Assembly (NCBI GenBank): GCA_029777735.1
Contig: JAKORR010000510.1
Coordinates: forward strand, 1 to 8,844
DNA length: 8,844 bases
Direction: 5' to 3'
Source of the DNA: Armatimonadota bacterium
GTDB lineage: Bacteria > Armatimonadota > Zipacnadia > Zipacnadales > FEN-943
Shown one piece after another: positions 1 to 5,737 of this stretch (positions are counted from its first letter, which is position 1; the number at the start of each line of letters is the position of its first letter). A program made the translations under genes and the position numbers. A model generated the notes under the pieces. That model worked only from the letters and a program-made list of their open reading frames with translations, was not told the DNA's origin and ran no database searches.

Positions 1-1
1 A

Positions 2-526
2 AACTACGTAGATCTTCGCGGCAAGGAAGACCACGGCACAGGTCGCGAGGAACCCTTCGCCACTGTCGAACCGCTGGCCGAGCACGTGTCTGTCCTGCCC
101 TTCGTACTCGCAAACACTGGCGTCCAACGATCTTCCGGAGTCTTCCACGCGGAGCCGCGGAGGCGCTGGGAGAACGGCGATCCGAAGCGTCGTGAGGGTT
201 TTGAGCGCCTGGGAGAACTGGGCCGGCTAGGCAAGAAGGCGCTTCTGCTGGGCGACTGGGAGTGGCTGGGCGAGTTGATGAATCAGAACTGTGAGCTTGT
301 CGAAGATCTGATAGGCTGCGGTGAATGTAACTTGCGGCTGATCGCGGCCGCACGGCGGCATGGTGCCAAGGGTGCTAAGCTCTCCGGCGCCGGGCGCGGA
401 GGCACCATTATAGCACTCCACGAGGACCCAGAATGGCTTGGGCAGCAGCTTCTCGCCGAGGGCGCCGAGCGTCTCATACGCTTACAGCCGTCCAAAGGCC
501 TCGTCGTTACCCATCTGGGTACGTGA
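2..526 (+). CDS. GHMP-superfamily kinase, C-terminal part (5' truncated by window edge)
   Basis: This reading frame is open from the left edge and stops at TGA 524-526, giving 174 residues. No start codon is assigned because the N-terminus lies outside the window; the internal ATG at 86 is not the true start. The best marker is the glycine-rich GAKLSGAGRGGTIIAL at fragment residues about 124-139. It matches the third conserved motif of GHMP kinases (galactokinase, homoserine kinase, mevalonate kinase, phosphomevalonate kinase), which helps shape the ATP/substrate site. Upstream, residues about 36-41 (LANTGV) followed by a helical stretch, and LMNQNCELVEDLIGCGE before motif 3, also fit the C-terminal half of a mevalonate-kinase-like fold. 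Members are cytosolic and phosphorylate small alcohols or sugars using ATP. The substrate cannot be read from this part: the N-terminal motif and the PxxxGLGSSAA ATP loop are missing. Family assignment is firm; a specific name is not. Confidence 0.85.
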   Translation, partial: NYVDLRGKEDHGTGREEPFATVEPLAEHVSVLPFVLANTGVQRSSGVFHAEPRRRWENGDPKRREGFERLGELGRLGKKALLLGDWEWLGELMNQNCELVEDLIGCGECNLRLIAAARRHGAKGAKLSGAGRGGTIIALHEDPEWLGQQLLAEGAERLIRLQPSKGLVVTHLGT

Positions 527-611
527 AGCAACTGCTAAGTCCAGCCCACGGACTCTTGCTAAGCTCGGGCCTCTGTTCGCCGGATGGAGCCCGTGGCTTC
601 AGTCTATGTGT
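527..611. terminator. Convergent intergenic gap with weak hairpin potential
   Basis: This 85-base gap separates the kinase stop from the stop of the minus-strand exported-protein gene, so a terminator serving both strands would be expected here. Two imperfect hairpins are possible. CGGGCCTC (566-573) can pair with GAGCCCG (587-593) with one bulged C. GCCCACGG (544-551) can pair with CCGTGGC (591-597), also with one bulge. They share bases 591-593, so they exclude each other. Neither is followed by a T-run on either strand, so a classical intrinsic terminator is not shown and termination may be Rho-dependent. Confidence 0.25.
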
Positions 612-2654
612 CTATCTGTGCTCATCACGTTCCTTCTCTTGGCGTAGGTTGCGCGCCCGCCTCTGCAGATCCTCCCACCAACCGCCGCGTTCGGACCATC
701 TCTTCTGCGGTCCCGTGGGCGCCGGCGGTTTGCGCCGTTCGATGGCGCGCAGCCATCGCGGGTGGGCATCCACTAGTCGGATGTTCAGCAGCGTGGTCTC
801 TGCGGGCGCCAGATTCAGAAAGACCAGAGGACGTCCTTGTTCGAAGGCGGCTTGGGAGAAGCGGAAGGGCATCACGTATTCCCTCACAGGCTGTGAGCCA
901 GGCGCGAACCGCACGATGCTCGCCGCCAGCGGCTCCGCTGCTAGCTCTATGGCGATGTTCACCTTGGTGGCAGTCGTGTTGCTGAGGGTCAGCGTGCCCT
1001 CGCGCCCGCGCAGAAACACCCTGTAGATAACTGGCGCATCCGTGGATGTCGACCCGATGTCCGACTCAGGCACGCCCATCAGCGGGACGGCCGCTGTCAG
1101 CTCGCGCACCATCTCAGTCCAGGCCCAGTTGTCCTGGGGCACGGGCCAGCGACCGCACATCGCTGTTGCCCCTTGGTAGAGCAGCGCGGCGCTCGCCGCG
1201 GCCCAAGCGGTAGACTGGTCGGCAGGTGCCATATTCCCGGCTGTCTGGGCGTCAACCCACGCCACCGGGACGGTCAGGCCTCGGGCAGCGAGTTGGGCCC
1301 GCAGGGGCGCGGGATCGAAACGACGGTGGAAGTCGGTCCAGAAGGGGAGGCGGTCCGTGCCAAGCCCTGCCACCGAGGACCTGACTACTTCCACGACGGG
1401 CAGGGTGGGTGGTCTAGCCACGAGACAGCTTAGGCCCTTGCCACAGGCGGCAGCCGAAGCCAGTTGCGCCTCGCTGGCCCCTTGTAGGCCCTCTGGCCCG
1501 GGCTGTACATCCATTGGCCCGGCGGAGAGCATCCAGCCGGCCTTCGACACGGTGGCGCTGGCCGCGAGAGCTTGAACCTGCCGGGCCCACTCGGGCGCCT
1601 CGTCCCACACGCAGGCTAGGCGTACCCACCCAGCAGCATCACAAGCGGCCAGACGCTCAAGCTCCGCAGCGTTGCCGTAGGCTATCACCTCGGGGCCGAG
1701 ACGCTTGGGTCCAAGCCCTGCCACCAGCTTAGCGGGAGCCATGAATAGGCTTACAGGGGCCGCCAAGACCGCCTGAAGGTCGGCTTCGCTTGCCTGTTCG
1801 GTCAGGAAGGCTCCGAAGGCCGGGTAAGCGGGTGAGCAGTTCACGCATAGCGGCGCCACTCGCTGCTGCCCCCCGCTCTCAAAGACGAGTTTGCACCAGC
1901 TCTCACCTGACCACAGGCTCACGGCCTGAGGACGCAACACGATGTTGCGCCCGGCGGCAATAGGCACAGTGGTCGCGGGCAGCCAGATCCACGGCGGGCC
2001 CTGCAGTCCGATGGTCAATTGGATTTCCCCGGTGGCGGTGTTGACAGCCTCGGCCTTGAACTCGTCGCGCTGCCCCCGCACGCACTCGACGCTGGCGGGC
2101 AGAATCATCCGCAAGCTCCCCACATCGACGGCCAGCCGCTGCTCACGTCCCACAGTGACTACGCGGGCGTCCAGCAGGCCCTTGGGCTTCCACTCGCCGG
2201 GTAGCGGGGCAAAGGTTTGGGGAGCGGGCCACAGGTGCTCAAGCTTTGGCCCGGACCACTGGCCGAGGCGCAAATCGCTGAGACTCCATCGGTCGCCCTT
2301 GGCGCAGCCCAGGTACAGAGGTGCTTCGAGGGGCCTAAGAGCCCACAACTCGACAGCCCGCGCTTTGCCGTCCGCGGGCATCTCAACGGCCCTCCAGGCG
2401 TCCTCGGGCCCGGAGCCTAAGAACAGCGGTCCCTCACCGCTCTGATGGGTGGCGGTGAAAGTAACCTGCACCCGGGCGCGGTCGCCGAGCTCGTCGGCTG
2501 ACCACCGGATCCCAGCGGGGCCCTCCAGTGTCGCCGTGCCCGCCGAGGCGTCGCCCCTGGCCGATCCGGTGGGCTGCCAAGCCAGCGCAGGTACCCCGAG
2601 AGTTAGAATCGTGATAACGGCAGTAACAGCAAGGCTGCATCTTGGTTTGCTCAT
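612..2654 (-). CDS. Exported protein of unknown function (signal peptide, 680 aa)
   Basis: I do not recognise a named family. I start the gene at ATG 2654 rather than the upstream in-frame ATG at 2804. The 2654 start gives a clean Sec signal peptide: basic MSKPR, a hydrophobic core at residues 8-22, and an ALA cleavage site near residue 25. Its ATG also overlaps the stop of the preceding gene as ATGA, with GGAG just upstream. The extra 50 residues from 2804 lie wholly inside the upstream gene and look non-coding (His-rich). The mature protein has a region rich in beta-strand-like stretches (about 40-270). A mixed region follows (about 278-525) whose alternating hydrophobic segments loosely resemble a barrel enzyme, including LLYQGATAMCGRWPVPQDNW at 491-510. 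A further beta region lies at about 540-628. The tail (about 632-680) is strongly charged and rich in Arg, Pro, Trp and Glu. A diverged secreted glycoside-hydrolase-like or surface protein is possible, but this is inference. Confidence 0.8.
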   Translation of the reverse strand: MSKPRCSLAVTAVITILTLGVPALAWQPTGSARGDASAGTATLEGPAGIRWSADELGDRARVQVTFTATHQSGEGPLFLGSGPEDAWRAVEMPADGKARAVELWALRPLEAPLYLGCAKGDRWSLSDLRLGQWSGPKLEHLWPAPQTFAPLPGEWKPKGLLDARVVTVGREQRLAVDVGSLRMILPASVECVRGQRDEFKAEAVNTATGEIQLTIGLQGPPWIWLPATTVPIAAGRNIVLRPQAVSLWSGESWCKLVFESGGQQRVAPLCVNCSPAYPAFGAFLTEQASEADLQAVLAAPVSLFMAPAKLVAGLGPKRLGPEVIAYGNAAELERLAACDAAGWVRLACVWDEAPEWARQVQALAASATVSKAGWMLSAGPMDVQPGPEGLQGASEAQLASAAACGKGLSCLVARPPTLPVVEVVRSSVAGLGTDRLPFWTDFHRRFDPAPLRAQLAARGLTVPVAWVDAQTAGNMAPADQSTAWAAASAALLYQGATAMCGRWPVPQDNWAWTEMVRELTAAVPLMGVPESDIGSTSTDAPVIYRVFLRGREGTLTLSNTTATKVNIAIELAAEPLAASIVRFAPGSQPVREYVMPFRFSQAAFEQGRPLVFLNLAPAETTLLNIRLVDAHPRWLRAIERRKPPAPTGPQKRWSERGGWWEDLQRRARNLRQEKERDEHR
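2651..2654 (-). other. ATGA stop/start overlap (translational coupling)
   Basis: On the minus strand the last codon of the GspF/PilC gene (TGA, 2653-2651) overlaps the first codon of the exported-protein gene (ATG, 2654-2652) by two bases. GGAG lies 3 bases upstream of the ATG and GGGAG lies 12 bases upstream. This arrangement usually means that ribosomes finishing the first gene restart on the second, so the two proteins are made together. Confidence 0.8.
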
Positions 2655-3868
2655 TTGCTCCACAGCTCCCGCCACAAATCGCCCACACCAGCCTTCTCGG
2701 CCATCGCTGCGTAGAGGTTCAGCCAGCCGATCAGGAAGGCAATTGTGGCGATGATGGTCATGATGGTGGCTGTCAGTCCTATTGACGCGATTCGCACGGC
2801 CCACAATCGCTGGCCCGCCGATACCCGCGCATCCTCGGTGAGTCTGTGCAGGCCTTCCGTCAGGCGTCCGGCCTGGAAGGCGGTGGCCAGGGCGCTCCGC
2901 TGTTCGCGCGTCAGGAAGGGCAGACGCGCCACTGTTTGTTCGACGTTGGCGCCTCGCCTTAGTTCCTCGGCGACCCGGCGGATCCGCACCGTAACTTGAG
3001 TATTACCGGCTGCGTCCGCCGCTACATCCATGGCTTCGCCCACCTCAAGCCCGGCCTTGAGCAACGCCTCGAGTGCCGTAAAGAACCTCAGCCCTGCCGA
3101 CCGCATTTCATAGCCGCCCAGCACAGGTATCAGCAGAACCAATCGATCCCTCAGAGGCCGCGCTATCTGCAGGCCCGATACCACCCGGAAGGCTACCCAC
3201 AGGCCAGCGATTCCCAAGAGTGTGGGAAGCAGGCGTGTCAACAGCAAGTTCAGGTACCAGTCCCAGCCGCGAACGATGGCCCAGGGGAAGAAGGGCACGA
3301 GAACCACGGCGATGAGTAGACAGGCACAGTACACGCGAGAGACTAGGATCCAGGCCATGCCTCTATGGATGCGGGTGTAAAAGTCTTCCAGCTCTCGGCA
3401 GATGCTCTCCCAGTCACCGCTGCGTTCGGCGGCGCGAAGCAGACCCACGTCCTGCGGCGGGAAAAGCTGTGGGTAACGTGCTAGTTCCTCGCTGAGTGAC
3501 GCACCCGCCGCCAGCTTCGGTGCTATCTCCCTCATAGCTATGCGCAAGGGGCCACTCGGGGCACGGTCGGCCAGCACGGCCGCGGCCTCATGAGGGGTCA
3601 CACCAGCCCCCAGCAGGCTTGCGAGCTGGCTGTGAAAATTCGCCATGCGCCCGGGCGGCGTCCGCAGCAGGTACATTTGTAGGAACATACGCCTGGGCCG
3701 CTCCGTCTGGACGTTGGTTTGGGTTTGGGGTTCGGGCCGGGTGGCGCAGTAGTCCACGCGCCAGCCTTGCTCGACCAGCGCTTTTAGGGCAGCCAGGCGG
3801 GTGGGGGCCTCGAGGGCCCCAGATTTGGCCTCTCCGTCGTCTGTGTGAACTCGGTAGTAGAAGAGCAT
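2651..3868 (-). CDS. Type II secretion / type IV pilus inner-membrane protein F (GspF/PilC family)
   Basis: GspF/PilC proteins are polytopic inner-membrane platform proteins that connect the cytoplasmic assembly ATPase to the growing pseudopilus or pilus. The 405-residue length is normal for the family. An N-terminal domain (about 1-42, beginning MLFYYRVHTDDGEAKSG) and a polar linker (43-60) precede two T2SSF repeats. Repeat 1 spans about 76-195, with FHSQLASLLGAGVTPHEAA at 78-96 and FPPQDVGLLRAAERSG at 136-151. Repeat 2 spans about 260-385, with RFFTALEALLKAGLEVGEAM at 261-280 and FQAGRLTEGLHRL at 331-343. Hydrophobic membrane segments lie at about 172-196, 206-231 and 360-386, the usual three. 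The ATG at 3868 gives a family-like N-terminus, but no strong ribosome binding site precedes it. The gene is first of a two-gene operon; its TGA overlaps the ATG of the exported-protein gene. No ATPase, pilin or secretin gene is in the window, so gspF versus pilC cannot be decided. Confidence 0.9.
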   Translation of the reverse strand: MLFYYRVHTDDGEAKSGALEAPTRLAALKALVEQGWRVDYCATRPEPQTQTNVQTERPRRMFLQMYLLRTPPGRMANFHSQLASLLGAGVTPHEAAAVLADRAPSGPLRIAMREIAPKLAAGASLSEELARYPQLFPPQDVGLLRAAERSGDWESICRELEDFYTRIHRGMAWILVSRVYCACLLIAVVLVPFFPWAIVRGWDWYLNLLLTRLLPTLLGIAGLWVAFRVVSGLQIARPLRDRLVLLIPVLGGYEMRSAGLRFFTALEALLKAGLEVGEAMDVAADAAGNTQVTVRIRRVAEELRRGANVEQTVARLPFLTREQRSALATAFQAGRLTEGLHRLTEDARVSAGQRLWAVRIASIGLTATIMTIIATIAFLIGWLNLYAAMAEKAGVGDLWRELWSK

Positions 3869-3906
3869 TGCCAGGTAGTGAGACCTTACTGCAGACCTTC
3901 CTCATC

Positions 3907-3937
3907 TTAATCTGCCCCAGGCGCCCGCACCCGTCAA
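3907..3937 (-). promoter_or_regulatory. Possible sigma70-type promoter for the minus-strand operon
   Basis: On the minus strand TTGACG (3937-3932) is one base from the consensus -35 box. Nineteen bases further lies GATTAA (3912-3907), a weak -10 match, followed by AT-richer sequence leading towards the ATG at 3868. The spacer is longer than the ideal 17 bases and the -10 box is poor, so this is only a candidate. It is the best match I found between the divergent genes. Confidence 0.25.
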
Positions 3938-3979
3938 GGGGCACCTCGCGTTCACCGGGGGAAAGAGGGTCCGAGGACT

Positions 3980-4114
3980 ATGTTTGCTGCTGTGGATGAT
4001 GACGACAGCCACCCCAAGGCGCGTCAGAAGGTAAAACTCCAGCAACGCGGAAGCACTTGTCGGCGTCTAGATGACACGGGCGTGTCTAGCGCCTATCGAC
4101 ACATGCTTGGGTAG
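3980..4114 (+). CDS. Possible small ORF (44 aa) ahead of the membrane-protein gene
   Basis: ATG at 3980 opens a 44-codon frame ending at TAG 4112-4114. GAGGA lies 2 bases upstream, which is too close to be ideal, and AGAGGG lies about 10 bases upstream. The product begins MFAAVDDDDSHPKARQKVKL, acidic then basic, with no recognised domain, membrane segment or signal. It ends 10 bases before a TTG (4125) that could be the true start of the next gene, so it could be a leader peptide that sets translation of that gene. Its short length and lack of a family make chance equally likely. Confidence 0.2.
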   Translation: MFAAVDDDDSHPKARQKVKLQQRGSTCRRLDDTGVSSAYRHMLG

Positions 4115-5480
4115 GTGGGCCGGCTTGGGCGCATCCGACTCCGGTCAGCACACGAGCAGTCAGGAATCGACGGACGAGGGCATCGCGACTCGCAGCTCCA
4201 TCGCCCTGATTCTTGCCGCAGCGGTGACCATCAGCCTTGCGACGACGGCTTTTCCGGTGTTCGACCAAGCCACGCAGGACTTCTATGCCGACAGTCCCGA
4301 CAGCGTGGGCATCATAGTGCGCGCTGAGGAGGCTACAGTAGGCGAGGCCCTGCGCTGGTGGTACGGGCCTTGGATCCAGGGTACCCCCTACTACCGTCCG
4401 CTGTCGTCGTGGGTGATGTGGCTGGAATATCTAGTAGCAGGGCGCAACTTTCAGGCCTTCTGTGTTTTCTCGTGGCTCCTGCACGCTCTGAACGGCGCAC
4501 TGCTGGCTTTGTTGGCGCTGCGGCTCTTCAAGGAACGCCCTTTGGCGTGGCTCTGGGCGCTGTTGGCCGTGGTACTCTTCAACTACCGTCTGGGGCCCAC
4601 CGGGCCGAGCTGGCAGCCTGTGCCCGTGGCGATCGGCGTAGTCGTTTGGTGGCCGGCCCAGACGGATCAGTTGTCTCTGGCGTTCTCGCTGGGCTCTCTA
4701 CTCCTGCTAGACCGCTACCTGTCGAAGGGGCGTCGCCGAGATCTGGCTCTATGCTTTGTGTTCTACGCGGCGGCGCTGTTGTCCAAGGAGATGGCCGTCT
4801 GCTTGCCCTTGGTGGTTGGGCTGTGGGTCCTCTACCGCCGCGCCCGGGAGCAATGGCTGATCCCGGTAGCCCAAGCGGTGATGGCGGTGGCGCTGCTGGT
4901 GCTGCGTCTGTTCGTCGTGCCCGGCGCCCAGGGACCGACGATGGCGGACCTGATGCCCCTCCAGGTCGTCCGCAAGCTGCTGTGGTACACGGGTGAGAGA
5001 CTCTGGAGCTACGTGACGCCCGCCGGGGCGGGTGAGTACTGGCTTGTGGTAGCTTCGCTCGTGGTGATCGCCCTTTTCTACCTCCTCTGGCGGCTAAAGG
5101 TTAGTGTGGTGTGGATGATACTGACGGCCCTGCTCGTGCCCAGCCTAGTCGCACAGATTCTTGGCGGCAACTTCGCTCTTGTGACTATTCCACGGGAAAT
5201 ATATGGTTTACTCGTAGCTCTATTGATGCCTTTAGGGATTATTGTGCTCCTCCGTCTGGGCACTCGACTGTCGTGGTACCTGCTGGGCATGGTGCTGGCT
5301 GTGCATTTGCCGATCCTGCACGTTCTTGGCCCGCATTACTGGTACTGGCCAGCGGCCTTTTGGGGCCTATTTGGCGCGTGCTTGGCCAGCCTTGCGGGCG
5401 AGCGACTGGCCTGGGTGATACGTCGTCCACCCTTCGCGGCATCGGCTTCCTGTGAGGGCGGCGGCTCGCAAGCCGGCTAA
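4071..5480 (+). CDS. Polytopic membrane protein, probable GT-C glycosyltransferase (PMT/TMTC-like)
   Basis: GT-C enzymes sit in the cytoplasmic membrane and transfer sugars from lipid-phosphate carriers. The protein is 469 residues with about eleven to thirteen hydrophobic segments, the first at about 44-62 and the last at about 425-445. After the first segment comes an external-type loop rich in acidic residues (D65, D70, D74, D77), where this fold usually carries its catalytic Asp. PYYRPLSSWVMWLEYLVAG (106-124) then a helix with LLHALNGALLALLALRL (136-152), and LLSKEMAVCLPLVV (236-249), resemble the conserved YYRPL...H.LN and SKE segments of PMT/TMTC-type proteins. I see no TPR repeats. The start is uncertain. 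ATG 4071 has no ribosome binding site, while TTG 4125 (residue 19) has AGGTGG 6 bases upstream and would remove 18 unremarkable residues. The donor and acceptor are unknown. The gene is transcribed away from the secretion operon and no functional link is evident. Confidence 0.7.
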   Translation: MTRACLAPIDTCLGRWAGLGASDSGQHTSSQESTDEGIATRSSIALILAAAVTISLATTAFPVFDQATQDFYADSPDSVGIIVRAEEATVGEALRWWYGPWIQGTPYYRPLSSWVMWLEYLVAGRNFQAFCVFSWLLHALNGALLALLALRLFKERPLAWLWALLAVVLFNYRLGPTGPSWQPVPVAIGVVVWWPAQTDQLSLAFSLGSLLLLDRYLSKGRRRDLALCFVFYAAALLSKEMAVCLPLVVGLWVLYRRAREQWLIPVAQAVMAVALLVLRLFVVPGAQGPTMADLMPLQVVRKLLWYTGERLWSYVTPAGAGEYWLVVASLVVIALFYLLWRLKVSVVWMILTALLVPSLVAQILGGNFALVTIPREIYGLLVALLMPLGIIVLLRLGTRLSWYLLGMVLAVHLPILHVLGPHYWYWPAAFWGLFGACLASLAGERLAWVIRRPPFAASASCEGGGSQAG

Positions 5481-5605
5481 CGGATAGAGGCTCTGGGGTT
5501 CGTGGGGACTGGGCAGCGGCGCACGAGGTGTTCTCATAAGGCTCGGGGGCGAGATGAAGCCCGGTGGCCTTCGCGACTTGAAAACTCCGCCCAAGCGTTG
5601 TACAA
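5481..5605 (+). other. Intergenic stretch downstream of the membrane-protein gene, no clear terminator
   Basis: This is the left half of the 257-base gap before iorA. A short hairpin CTCG-GGGG-CGAG lies at 5542-5553, and GGGC (5547-5550) can alternatively pair with GCCC (5559-5562). No T-run follows, so termination of the upstream gene is not demonstrated. A 63-codon ORF begins at 5554, but its Cys-rich composition looks non-coding. No promoter with good spacing was found. Confidence 0.3.
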
Positions 5606-5714
5606 ACAGGGACCTGTGTTTCGCAGCACGTAGCAGAACGCAATCTGGGACTTGCCTCAGCGATTGGCCCTGCGCTGTTGACGAGGCAGCGCTGACCACC
5701 GTCTGGCCAGGTCC
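5606..5714 (+). promoter_or_regulatory. Candidate structured 5' leader of the iorAB-paaK operon
   Basis: Several nested complementary segments lie just upstream of iorA. GGACCTG (5610-5616) pairs perfectly with CAGGTCC (5708-5714) and could close a domain of about 100 bases. Inside, TGCCTC (5653-5658) pairs with GAGGCA (5683-5688), and CAGCG (5658-5662) pairs with CGCTG (5673-5677) around a 10-base loop. The outer left arm also belongs to a short local dyad ACAGG-GA-CCTGT (5606-5617), so two alternative folds are possible. The domain ends 12 bases before the iorA ribosome binding site, a position suited to control of translation. It does not match a riboswitch or T-box that I know (no T-box GGTGG motif). 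In GC-rich DNA some of this pairing is expected by chance. Confidence 0.3.
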
Positions 5715-5726
5715 GTGCATTTTGGT

Positions 5727-5731
5727 AGGGA
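5727..5731 (+). promoter_or_regulatory. Ribosome binding site deciding the GTG start of iorA
   Basis: AGGGA at 5727-5731 lies 6 bases before GTG 5738, at the right distance for a Shine-Dalgarno sequence. It supports the GTG start, which gives the usual short N-terminus before the conserved LLLSGNEAVALGA segment. Confidence 0.7.
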
Positions 5732-5737
5732 AGTCTT

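Noticed and set aside
433..1026. 197-codon plus-strand ORF spanning the kinase end and the opposite strand of the exported-protein gene
   Set aside because: It crosses the stop of the kinase in another frame and is antisense to a signal-peptide protein; its Ser/Arg-rich product looks non-coding.
2738..2768. GATGATGGTCATGATGG-type short repetition
   Set aside because: It encodes the Thr/Ile/Met-rich third membrane segment of the GspF/PilC protein, so the repeat follows from codon choice.
2655..2804. In-frame N-terminal extension of the exported protein from ATG 2804
   Set aside because: It lies wholly within the GspF/PilC gene, encodes a His/Arg-rich stretch, and would bury a textbook signal peptide. 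ATG 2654 has a ribosome site and the ATGA overlap.
3588..3999. Long overlapping ORFs on both strands across the start of the GspF/PilC gene (3588-3944 minus, 3619-3999 plus)
   Set aside because: They run mostly within the clearly coding GspF/PilC frame and encode Arg/Pro/Gly-rich sequence typical of shadow frames in GC-rich DNA.
4358..4996. 212-codon plus-strand ORF inside the membrane-protein gene
   Set aside because: It is a shifted frame of the gene with strong membrane segments and family motifs; its own product is Gly/Arg/Ala-rich with no domain.
5542..5562. CTCG-GGGG-CGAG hairpin as terminator of the membrane-protein gene
   Set aside because: The stem is only 4 pairs, no T-run follows, and it lies over 60 bases past the stop codon.
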